From: Scolanthus callimorphus | Taxonomy: Eukaryota; Cnidaria; Anthozoa; Actiniaria; Edwardsiidae | Assembly (NCBI GenBank): GCA_033964015.1 | Contig: CM066922.1 | Span: 24,856,961 to 24,920,960 of the forward strand | Length of the DNA stretch: 64,000 bases | Reading direction: 5' to 3' | In this document: piece after piece, positions 36,097 through 48,600 of the stretch | Numbering within the stretch: the stretch's first letter is position 1 | Layout: each line of letters starts with the position of its first letter | Made by a program: the position numbers and the translations under genes | Notes under the pieces: model-generated | Databases searched by the model: none | The model's input: the letters and a program-made list of their open reading frames with translations, nothing else | What the model was told of the DNA's origin: nothing

Positions 36097-36410
36097 AAAG
36101 GCCGATTTACTACACGATTTTTGTTGCATTTGTCGCGGCGATTTTTCTCGCGCGAGTTGCAATTCCAACTCTCTAGTGTAAACGAGATGCAAATCCGGTG
36201 CGATTTCTGTGCTCTCTTTCCTTTAAAATCGCATCAAGTTGCAAGGACTTTCGGACATGTTTGTTTGAAATCTCCGCGACATCACGCGACAAGAAATTGC
36301 GAACAGTCTTGCCGAGTTGCACCTAGTTTATATTAGTGATTTCGAGTTGCATGTACGTGCGAGAAAAATCGCCGCGACAAAAATTGAAGCAAAAATTGCA
36401 ACGGGCCTTA
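36097..36410. mobile_element. MITE with AAGGCCCG...GTCGCGGCGATTTTTCTCGC arms
   Basis: GTCGCGGCGATTTTTCTCGC near the left end is mirrored by GCGAGAAAAATCGCCGCGAC near the right; the outer bases are AAAGGCC(C)G on both sides. It lies about 200 bp upstream of the first TMEM181 exon, in the promoter-proximal region. Confidence 0.6.
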
Positions 36411-36610
36411 ACGCTGCGGCAGCTAGTCGCCGCGTCGTCGCGTCGAAGGATGGCACCAAGTGCATGCTGGGAAAACATGGAATACTCGCCCCAGTCTCAC
36501 TTTCCGCTCGGTTTTGTGACGAGTCGTTTCGGAAAACAACCAAACTGTGCACTTTTATTGTAAATATGGCTTAAACATTTGCCGTGATTTTGTTTAAATA
36601 AACCACCAAA

Positions 36611-39600
36611 ATGCCTGTTAAGGACGTGGAACGTAAGTACAATGCCTGTTCTGTGTATTTATCGAGTTAAATGAATATTTCATTGCTAAATGCACTATGT
36701 TTTGCCGTTCAGATCGGTGCAAATGCGGCTGTACACGCTCACCAAAAGACAGTTCGTTATGGTGTTTGTGGCTTTCCTTGTCGCCTTTTCTGTGTCCGTT
36801 ATTATCGGTATTGCCGGTAAGTCAACCCTCACGCTGTAAGCCTACACTCTACGCTTTAGCAGCCGACAGTAGTAGGCGACTTGTGCTGTAAACCGACTGG
36901 AAGCGTCGATTGTATGGCTCGAGACAGGAAGTGTTCGATCATTCGTTCTCGAATGTTTATAGCTGATTTTCTTGTTTGTATACGCGTTCACTCGTAATAT
37001 TTACTTCAATTCCCCGTGTTTACTGATTCTAATGATGAAGACCAGAACAGTTGGCCATATAAATCTTGAATGCGCTAAGTAAGAAAATTAAGTTATCAAA
37101 CTTTATGCATTCAGTTTCTTTAGCTGACCTCGGAGTCGTGTTGCACTTTCAGTTTTCACACGTTGTCGTTTTATACTCTGTTTTGTTTACTAATTGTTGT
37201 AATGAATTATTTGATAACCGCCAATACTGTCTAGGCTTTATTTAAGAGTCAGTGCTAGTGGCGAACAACCTATGTTTTTGCCGGTTTTACACATGCAGAT
37301 TCGGTCCCCATCTTTGACCCGGGGAACATTTGCATACAATATGTTCATGTATTGATTTATAATGATTTATAAAATCCTGGTCAGAAGGATCAACGACGCG
37401 GAAAACATGTCTCGAGAGTCTGGGAAAAGTTTGAAAGAATCAGTATTATAGTTTATGTTGTAGATAAACTGTTTGCAATGTAGCAAAACCATTGCTTTCT
37501 AACTACATTAACAAGAGTTGAGCCAGTTGGTAAACAAAAAATAGTTTATCCAAACTGTTTGTGTACATTACAGAAGCAATATTAGGAATTTATTGTCTCT
37601 ACTTTGATATAGGCTGCATTTCTTTGCAAAATCAGGATTTGCAAGCCCTTCAACTGAGCATCTTTTTTTCTTGGTGCCAGACGTCATACTGTACAGGTCT
37701 AAAATACAATTCATTTTTTTTTTTTTAGGTCCACAAATCATTGTTAGTCATGATAAGAGTGCAGTGCATCAATTACAAGTGTCACCCAGTAAATTAATGG
37801 TGTGTATAGTGTGGTTTAGAGGTTCAGGTGTTGATGTTATCTCTCTTTTGCATTTCATGACCCAATATATGGCTGACAATGCTTCATTTTGTAAATAAAT
37901 ATAATCCGTATTCTTAGACAGGGCCATTTAAGATCAACACTGGTTTACTGTCAACCTTCAGTCAACAAATTTGGCTTGTTAGTCACTTCAGAATCAATGG
38001 CACCAAAAAAGGTAGGAAACAACATGAAAAAATAATATCTGGCTTGCAGATCTTTCAAAATGAGAGGAATAGTTTGCAGAATATTGTGATTCCAGAAACA
38101 AATCCATACCTCCCCCACAGAAAGTATTCAGACATTTGACACAGGGCTGGGGCGGTGGATCAATGCATTTTATTTTCCATAACAGTCAATCTATTTTTCA
38201 CAATTCAAGAGGTCGTAATTTCAACTGCTTCCAGAGGAGGGTATATTTTGTTTCTGAAAACATAATTTGTATCGGTAAATGTGGAGCTTCCTTTTTGCAG
38301 AAAACAAAGCTGGTATGTAGTTTACTGGTATCTACATTCCAACCTTGTGGCCTCAGAAAACTTCGTGGCAGATCCAGAGGGGTGAATAAGGGGGTCTGGT
38401 TTCTGGTCTGATTTTTATATTTAATCACCCCCCTTTTTCTGAATTCCCCTCTATTCAGCCCAGTATTTTTAATTTAGAATTTCTGGATCCACCAAACTGC
38501 AATTATTTTATCTTTATTGGCTTTTGAATTTGAACTGTTAAATTGTGAAGATGTGTTTCTGGTTAACAAGTAGAACATCTTTTTAAGACACCACATTTAC
38601 CACAAGATTTCACCTTGGAGTAACTCTCAAAGGGCAGATGAAAGACACAAGTTTCAAAACTATCGCTCTTTCCCACAACAAGACAAGACAAGTCAAGTGT
38701 GATGAAGGGGTAAAGTTTATTTCATTTAGTTTTATCTTTACATTTAAAAGTATATCGCAACCATAAATAAGTCTGACATAGTGAAGATGAAAAGTGGAGA
38801 AAAATGTTTAAAAAAATGAATGATGCTTGTGATCCTCCTGCATTGTACTTCACTTGTGCCCTCGATTTCATGTTTTTGTTGGGTGTGTTTCTTGTGTAAA
38901 TTCAAATAAAAGCATTATGACAAGCATTATGATTACTTACTATGCGGGCACAGTCGCCAATGACTTTCTCAAGCACTTTAAGGTGTTAAAGAAATGTAGA
39001 AATAAGACTGCTTGATTAACAAGATGTTATACATCAGGCAATTAAGGTCATGACTACACATCAATCGGACTCAAAAAGGCTAAGGGCAAGAGTTTGTTGT
39101 ATGCCCTAAGTTAAAAACTTGAATGCCTTCTCATAAAATTACCATACCACTTGTACTGCTGTACCTTGAGAATGGTGTCATGAGGCTGTCAAAACGTTGC
39201 TAGTTGAAATTGTGGTTGTTGAGATGACAGTCCTACCTGTACCTACTCTGGAATTTCTGAAGACTGTGCTGTCCACTGGGAAAGGTATTGGAGGTGTCTT
39301 TGAGGCACTTTCCCCCTCCCTCTTCCATTCCTTATTCTTGCCCTTTTTAATGCTATTTTAGGAGTGCTCCCACACTGTACTCCTTCACCTTGGATACCTA
39401 AACTACCCATCTTATGCCATCCATGTCACCTTTCATGGTTTGCAATTCCCCAAGGGAGTCCAGCTCTACGATGTGGTGTTCTCTGTAAGTGATACAAAGT
39501 GATACTTTAGCAGGGATGTCAACCTCTGGATTTCAATTAATCTGAGACTGCCTTAAACTGGTGACATTTACTGAAATTCTCCCGGGAGATACAGTAAATG

Positions 39601-42600
39601 TATGGCAGTCATCATGCTTTTTTTTCCCAGGAGACAAAGTGAAAAATATTGAGATTCCCGGCAAAACTGTGAGAGTTGACATCCCAGTGCTTTAGTCAAA
39701 ATATGTGAGTGAAGGAATGATCTAATTTTCCATTTAAGTTCTTACTAACATTAACAACTAGAGCGGATTTCATATGACTGTGAAAAGTGCTGCGAAAGAC
39801 TTGTTCCGTGCCGCGACCGTGACCATACCGCGACTACGCGGTTTCATTCGGTATCTACAGCAGGCCAGGTTCCGTACCGCCACCGCGACCGTACCGCACC
39901 GTGTCACAGTACTTTGCACAGTCATACGAAATCTGCTCTATGAATAAAATGAAGCTCTATGATGGCAATTAATCTCTCTGCTGGATACCCATACTGTTAT
40001 CAGAAGGGTCTCTTTAGATTCCACTGAGAACCTACCAGTAGGACTCATGCTGTACATGCCAATTGGCAGTTTTCACGATGCTGTGCACACGACATAATTG
40101 GAATGAGAACAATGCCTGTCTGATTTGAATAACAAAGCTGTCTTTGCCAGAACGAGTCAGAACGACTCAAGGGTATGGTCACAACATCGTGAAAACGGTC
40201 AATTGAATGTTAGGGCAGTTTAATACAGTAAGTCATGTAGTTAGACGGTACTAATTAATGTTCATTAATCATATGTCTCAACTTTTCCATATCAGTTAAA
40301 ACATTACAACAGTGATTTCAGCCAGTGGAGATCTGGTTCAGATTTGTCTTCCTGGTTATGGCATTCATGGTCACAGTAAGTTGTAGGAAAACTTGGACAT
40401 TACAGTGGGTTGCCTTTGTCGTTGAAACTTCCATCCTCCCCTTCCGTTGAACTCTCCCCTTCGAGACCAGTAAAATAAGGGGTGGCGAATGGTAAGTGAG
40501 CAATTTTCTGAGACGGCGAGATCTGAGATCAAGAAGATCAAATATTGCTTCTCATACATTCTCTGTAATTTGAGTTAATTTGTTAGAAAATGAGATTACA
40601 AGACAGCTCTCTAAGAATCCGAGATTCGAGAATCCCTAAGCAGGGCATCTGGTAAAGTGCGGCCGGTGCGGTTACCGCACTGTCGACCAAAAACCGCACT
40701 TTTCCGCACTTTCACACTTTTTCCGTACTATGCCGCACTATCCAAGAAAATACCTAATAATGTATGAAAACTTCGTAAACAAGCCCAATTTGAAGTGATG
40801 CGTGTTAATACCTGCTTAAATCTCTTGAGGTTGAAATATTTAACGCTCAAACATAAAACACCATAAAACGCAATGTGCAATGTGAAGCGTAGTTCGCATT
40901 TGTTTTCTCGTCATCAAAGCACAAATACCAGACGTTCCTTGCAGATTGAGCGAGCTTGAGTACGGACAACCACAGAACGAAGCTTGTGATATAGAATGTC
41001 TTATCCAATAGCTGATCTTATAGATAATGTTTAGGTGGGCTTTCAAAAGTCTCGCGAATGCAGAGGAGATGCAAAATTATGCTATGTGCTAGACTGCTTG
41101 CCGTCCCTTCTTTTGGGGAACGTCCGTGAAAACAAGCGTGTGAAAAGCGAGCGCTGATGAATTGAAATACCGAAGAAACGCCAAAAGATCGCGCCTTTTG
41201 CACTTCACGCCATTCTGCCTTTTCACGCGCTCGTTTTCAAAGACGTTCGCCCAAAAAGGATACGTTTTGCATTTATCTATGTTACACTGGAACGTTTTTC
41301 TTGCGAAACTCAAATAAAACTGACTTTCACTAAAAAATCTCTCCCATTATTTTAAATGAACGGAAACACACTTCTCATATAAAACTTATATAAAGCAATT
41401 TTTTCACCAAAAAACAACTTAAAATGCCCAAAAATAATGTTTTTAAGTACCGCACCATGGCCGCACTATCGCGCATTTTATCGTGACTTTCTGCCGCAAT
41501 ATTCTGAAAAAAATGCCGCACTATTTGCCGATTTTCTCCGAACTTTGCCAGATGCCCTGCCTAAGATTTTTTTTGATATTCTTCATTTTCCAAACAACCG
41601 TTTGCCAACCCTAAATTACCATGATTATTGTTAGATCCATAATGTATCTGCAACTTTGGCAAAACAATGTCCGGTTTTAACAGGGCTTCTGGTATGTCGC
41701 GCGGGTACGGGCCTGCGAAATTTAGGTAAATCCGCAAAATTCACAAAAGTCCGCCGTGAACTCCCGCGTAATTTGCCAGAATGTTGCAAAAAGTCCATGA
41801 AATCATGCAGAATGTGCCATGACTTTTGCAAAATACATTAATTGAACTACAATAAACGCTTGTCACAGTCATTGGGGTTTTTATGCACCTCTTTTTATGC
41901 CATTAAGGATAACAGGATAATATAGTTGTCTTTTGGTTTGTATTTCTGTAGTGTATGTATGCACATTCCCTGAGAAGATTCCCTGTCAAAGACTGGTCTA
42001 TTGAACAAAAGTGAGTCAACAGTATTCCAGTTACTGCTGATATACAAGTGCTAGATTGATGTGGAAATGCACAGCTTTCAAATCAAACAAAGTACAGCAG
42101 CTGTAGATGGCCTTTGAGTGGTTTGATCAGATTCAGAAAGCAAATAATGTAGCCTGCATAGCAAGCGTTTTTTCAGACATTTGATTTTTTTTGCGCGTGG
42201 GATCCCTGTGTCGCGTAGAGACACAGGAATCCCGCGCGCCCAAAAAGTCAAATATCCGAAAAAACAACTGGAGAGTTTGCTTGCAGGCTACGTGGGTTTC
42301 AAAGGTCAGAGAAACGTGCGAGCACATGGCAGTATTTTCTCCTAAAACTCCACTGAAGTGCTTGCTACGCAGGCGAAGACAACTGGACAAAAAAAAAAAA
42401 ACGGATTTGCTCAAGTTTGCTCGCCAGCAAATCTGATCAAATATGATGTAAACCTATAGCAGCAGTCTATCCAAAGTGCAGCATCAGGGCGTCCATCATA
42501 AAGACCCAAATATACATGTACTAACAACCAATTTTTGACACAAAGTTTCCAAATGCAGCCCTTCTATTCTTGTACCCAAAACTCCCGGCTCGTGACCTTG

Positions 42601-45600
42601 TGGGGAGGCTCTGGTGACAGCCACTGATGCATACATATCAAAAAGACCTGTTTGTGCCTCAAACTTATTTATAGAGCATACAATTCGCCTTTGTCACACG
42701 GCAGCCATCTTTGATTTTTTCTTACAGAAATGACTATGCGTGGGTGAGCTTACACGCTTGGCCTCGCTTTCATGCCAGCTTCGCTGTATTAGAAAATCCA
42801 AGATGGCTGCCGTGTGACAAAGGCGAATACGTTGCAAATATGGCGGTCTTCACCACGTTTGCATTGCGTTTACTAAGTAACTGTGCTTATATAGCGCTAA
42901 TTCTAAGCGCTTTACACTTTGATGGATAACTCATCCCATAGAAACCAGTATGGTGAGTTCTGTGTCACAGAGGTTGGGCAACTTCCGACGGTCCTCGTGG
43001 TTTTTTAACGTCCCTCTGGTCCCGGTTAGTGTAGTGTATGTGAGAGACGGGACCTACGGTTTAACGTCCCTATCCGAGAAGACGCGAAGGTCTAACCATT
43101 TGCAGATATTAGAGCAAAGGCAGCACCTTCTCCTCAATTATTTAGAAAAGACCCTGAGTGTTGGTCTGGTCGGGGTTTGAACTCCCAACCCGCACATTAG
43201 CCTGGCGCTCTACCACTGCGCTAACCGGTTGTCGGTTTACGCCATTTTTGCTAAGAATTGCTCGCTAGCAAACTTGAGTAAATCTGTTTTGTTCGTCCAG
43301 CAAGATTGTACTACAGTATGTCCATAGCATTGGTGTCGTAAAGAGCTGCACCTTTTAGCCATTTCATCATAGTTTGCTTGAGGACATCCAACAATTTCAA
43401 AACAAGATGCAATTTTTGTAATCCTTCAGGGGCGTAGCCAGGGGGGGGGGGGGGGGGGGGGGGGTTCCAGGGGTTCCGGAACCCCCCCTCTCCCGCAGCG
43501 GAACCCCCCCTCGCCTCTGTTCTGGACCGACTTATTACTAAAATTCGGTAAATATTTAATAGACAACAAATAAAAGCTCCAATAAATGTAGCAATTTCTT
43601 CAAACGCTAGTTTTTTTCCCGAGATCAATATTTTTGGCTGGGTTTCCTGTGGCGAGAACGCAAAAAACGTCCGATTTATGTGCAAGTTTTTATTTTTTGA
43701 ATTTTGGAACCCCCCCTCATAAGTGCTGGCTACGCCCCTGAAGGTCCTTCCTTGTATTTTTTAGGTGGATGTCTCTTCTTCTTCCACTCCTCCTTTTGTA
43801 CAATGGTAAGCTTACATGTCTCACCACACAATGGTGGTCGCATTTTTGCGTCTGGCTCTTAAATTTTAGTCGCAAAATGGGAAAAGTTAGTCGCATTTTC
43901 TAAAAAAAAAATGAATAAAAAATGCTTTAGTTTGTTGCTTTTATTTTGTATTTATTTGTTAGATAAAGTTATACCAGAAACATATAACTTTGCATGATAT
44001 TTCATTTTTCGCTTAAATAAAGTAGAGCAACAGTGGAAAGTGATAATATACTAACATTTAACATCTTGAAGTCTTTCAACACATTATTTTCAAAATCAGT
44101 TCAATTGTTTATTCTGCGAATATTCCGCAGCTTGGCCCTAAAGCAATGTATGTGTGTTACACGTTTCAACTCACTTATATGTTTCTGGTTATACTGGTTC
44201 ATGTATAACGCTGAGGTGAAAAACAAACAAAACAATAAGGCGTAAAGACATGTACTTCTTGTCAGAAGTTTATTTCTCGATAAGGCGTACAGCATATTCG
44301 CGGCTTCGTTAACGTGACATTTTTGTATAGAATATCAATAAAAGTAGGGCAATTCAGAGCAACCCTTCTCAACTCTTGTATCACATCTTATTATATAGAC
44401 ACGAGTGTTTTACTGGGAAATACGCCACTCGTAGATCTCATACGAAGCTACAGCCGGGTCCTGAGTGACATATTTTCCATATCCTCACTAGTGAGGATAT
44501 CGATCAAAACGAAAGTGCTTGGAAATCAATTTGGAATTTTTTTTTCTGGTTTGTCTATATAATAAAAAGAAAATTACACGGTGGCTTGACGATATGAATT
44601 TTATTTTCTCGTGTCAAAAAGCAATATTTTACTCACTCGCTGCGCTCGTTCGTAAAATATTGCTTTGCCACTCGAAAATAAAATTCATATCTTCGCGCCA
44701 CCGTGTAATATCCTCTATTTTATTATTTTTCACTCGCGATTTTGCGACTAACGCGTATTTCTTAGTCGCAAAACAGAAAAATCTAGTCGCTTTTTGCGAC
44801 CGTATCGGTCGCAATCTCGAGCCCTGCACCAAAACAACCTTTTTCAAAAATCAAATACTTGAACAAATTCTCAGCCATCCCTTCGCTGTCTCGTACCTCA
44901 ATTTGCGAGAGGAGAAGTCTCGTATGTAAACACAGCCAAGTAAAAACCGTTATTTTTACAACGTTTCCAAGACAAACGCACGCCTTATTCAACAGTTGTG
45001 GCGTCTGGTTTGAAGGAGCGTGCGTTGTCATGGAGTCGTTCACCTGCACGTCTTACTGAGAAAGGAAACCAATCAGATTCTACTGACCGATTTGGGTCAG
45101 TAATTACATAATGGATGAAAAAATCTCGTGGTGAATTCAGACGTCTCCTCTCGCAAACTGAAGTACGCTCGAGAGAGAAGGGACAGCTGAACTTCAGGCT
45201 AGAAAAATGGCTGCTCTTTGAGATTTCCTAGCCATCCCACACAGTGACACTGAAAGTTTTTTCTCTCACTATTTCCTCTTTGCTATCGTTTTCTGTTTTA
45301 CATGGAGTTTCTATTTTTCATTTCTCAGATCCGATCTTCCCCCCTGAATTTCCTGGTGAACAGCTGGGTCCCAGGGATGTTTGACTCGCTCTTCCAAGCG
45401 TCCTTCTTGTGTGCTTTGTTGCTGTTCTGGTTGTGCGCATTTCATGGCATCAGACAGGTGACTGACAGCTGTCATCAACATCATTTTGTGTTTATCAACC
45501 CAAAGCAGAAGAAAGAGATTAAAGTACCAAGTAGTACCCAAAATGACTGGAGTTCTGTTCAGGCCATTGGATACCGTTGAGTCACGAGCTACTAAATCAC

Positions 45601-48600
45601 ACTAGAGCGAAACGCAAAGTAAAGCAACCATACGTGGATAGTTCGTAGCAGTAATTCAACTGACAGAATTTCCACGGTGCACTGCTTTACCTCCTTTCTC
45701 TATCAGAGCGCCATTTGGAATAAATCTATAAGCAAGCTACTCGGGACAGAGAAAAGTCGAGACGGTTTTTCGGTCCGGGATTCGGACTCAGGACCGCACT
45801 TAACACTGCGCCACCTAGCCGTACTTGTAACGCAAGTCATAGTAACTTTGTCCCCTGATTCGTTGGTTGTTGAATTTGTTTCGTTTCCTATTGCCTAACT
45901 GTATTTATTTCAATTGCGATAACTTTTTTGACACTCATCCGCTCTAAATCCGCTCTATCTTTGTTTTTGATTTCAGAATGACAGGAAGTTCTTGTCCTTC
46001 TACTTCCCCAAACTCCTTATTGTTGGGTTGCTATGGATATCAGCATTTGTTTTGTCGTCATGGCAGCAGTAAGTGCAACAACAAGTATAGATTTTAAAAT
46101 ATTAGAACTGGAATGGCATGTAGTCGAGCTTCCGGATCCGCCACTTGGATTTTAATAATGCTTCCCTTCCGTTAAAGGTACAATGAGCTACTGGATCCAA
46201 CTTATCAATACAAGATTGACATCGGACATTTCATGGTAAGAATACAGACCATAATTTTTCATTTAAAGGGAGGCTGCCACGCAACTGCGCAGCTGTTCTG
46301 CGCATCTCAAAGCAAAGAAGTATCATCCCGTAACGATGGCCAGCGAAGGCTGAAAAACCACGAAAACAATCCGTTTCAATCTCGCTATTTCTCAATCCAT
46401 CCGACCAAATGTTTACGTTTTACATATTCTTCAATAGTTTTCTGATAGGATGGTGTAAATAGTTTTGCTCAGTGATCGTTCCTGGAGCATGCGCGTATCG
46501 TGACTGCCTCCTTTGTCTGGAATTGCACATTGCGCAAAAAATGCGTGCCCTAGAATCAAGACTGTCAAATATTCATAAGTAAGCTTTGCTAACAGACTGT
46601 TGCGATTTTTAGGGTTTGAAGGTGTTTTTCTTCACAATCGTGCGGTGTACCTCGTTTACCTGATCTACCTTCTGATCCGGGCATACAGTGATCTCAAAAC
46701 CATGCCTTATTTTGGTAAGTGAACCAGTTGATTAAGTAATCATCCATGCAAGAAGGAACCGAAACTCCATTGTTCTACGCATTCAGGGTTCCCCACATAG
46801 GATGTGTTCCATTCTTTTACCACAGAAAGTTGTCATGACTAGTAACATAATACAAGTGAAACAATTATTGATTTCGACTTGCTTGAGAAAATATGGCGAT
46901 AATAACTCTCCAGACCAATCAGATTAAAGAAAAACAAAGGAAAGAGAATCACTATTTTACGCTAGGTTCCCCATATACGAAGTCTTTAAAAATCGCATAT
47001 CCTGTATATGAGTATATATATATACCACATGTGCTTATATCTTACCATAAATCCTGAGAAAGTCTTTCTTTCATGGTAATTTTACATCTTTTGTGTCTAA
47101 GCCAGTGAAATCGCCGATATTTTCAATAGAAAATATTGCATTCCAGCATGCTCTGCCGTTGGCTTGGGTAGTTCTTATACGGACCATTACTTAAACCCTG
47201 CATCAGAGGAACTCCTGGGACTAGGCCAACTTACTGCCTTGCCAATTTGAAAGATTCGTTTTGTTTTAACTAACTTGCAATTAAAAGGGTACCTTTCTTT
47301 GGGAAAATCCAGATTCGGATTCTTCGTTTCTTTTGAGAAATCCATATAAGGATTCTGGATCCGCCGAATCCACTCTCGTCAGGAATTCAGGAGATTCAAT
47401 CCAAATCCGGATTCGACGGATTCTGAATCCTCGCCTTTCTTTGGGAGAGGATTCGCAAAGTATACTTTGGGTCACTGGTTAGCTATATTATCACGCGTGC
47501 GCCCTTCGTCCTTACCATGCTAAAACATCTTTTTCGGATTCAGTGTTTCTTTCGTTCTACAAAAGTCCATGAAATTTCACGTCGATCCGAAAACGGAGAT
47601 TCAATCCAAATCCGGATTCGACGATTCTGAACCCTTAGTGATACAGTAATCGTGGCAGCGCTCAAGATTGCCAATCTTTAAAGTCTTAGTTTTTAGGATT
47701 TGATTGTGTTTACAATTATATAACATCTGTCTCTGAAATTACTAACAGTTTGCACTTCCTTATTTGTTGATTATCTATTTGTTGTGTCCACAGATATCCG
47801 TCTAAAGTTCCTGACGGCGCTCATGCTAATCGTGCTCATTATCAGCCTGATCATTACTGGCCTCAGATCGGCACGGCCGTGCTACAGGACAACTTTATTG
47901 CCGAGCTTGAGACACACTACAAAAACTATATCCTTTATTGATGCTGCCATGGGCTCTTTTTTGAATGCTGCAAAATGCCTATTGATTTCAAAGCGGTCGA
48001 CAGACGCGACAAGGAGAGACAACGTGAGGTTGGAGGACTTACGGGCTGCATTAGATGGCGCAAATTGCTGCCGTGCACCTTATAATCATGAGGGCTGTTT
48101 TACCTGACTTCCTGTGACATGCGCTACCACAGGTATCCCACCACAAAGTGAGCGCACCAACCAGAGGTGAAGCATATGCGAGCCTAGATATGAGGAGCGA
48201 TACCTATGTTTTTTTTTTTGCTATCCTACGAAAAACATATCATCACGACGTTGTAAAACTCCGGGGGAAATATCTCCAATTCCCTAGGTTTCCATCTCAC
48301 TTCAGTCTCCCCCTTCAGAAATAAATGTTCGCCCTTCGCTGTTACTGGCTTCTAGTTTTTCATTCGCTCAATCATGCCAACAGATTTTGTTTCCTTGACT
48401 GTTATCCACCAGCGGAATTCCTGACGTTCTATGGCTGCTGAATTTCTACCTGTACACCATGGCATTTGTGTATTCCCCCGCCAAAAACGCCTTATACGGT
48501 AAGACGCAGGGGGGGGGGGGGGGGGGGGGGTGCACAACGGGCTAAGGAGAGAGAGACGGGACGCAACCCCTTGTGTCCCCGTGTGTCCTTTTGCTCCTGA

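Larger units (their letters stand above)
21174..36610. other. 15-kb gene desert between ABC transporter and TMEM181
   Basis: Neither strand shows a supported host exon. The content is transposon and minisatellite DNA, listed separately. Stretches where nothing recognisable was seen: 22900-24050, 24470-24820, 25550-25850, 26040-26790, 32560-33100 and 34930-35570 apart from CCCA microsatellites at about 34905-34928 and 35431-35454. A CAATCAATCAATCAATC run at 22186-22202 followed by TTTATTG looks like the 3' end of an inverted retroelement. Confidence 0.6.

Noticed and set aside
36317..36574. Open frames upstream of TMEM181
   Set aside because: They lie in the MITE at 36097-36410 and probable promoter/5' UTR; they do not join the TMEM181 frame.
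44519..44929. 136-codon open frame in a TMEM181 intron
   Set aside because: It covers a palindromic MITE and a dispersed repeat; no splice sites or homology.
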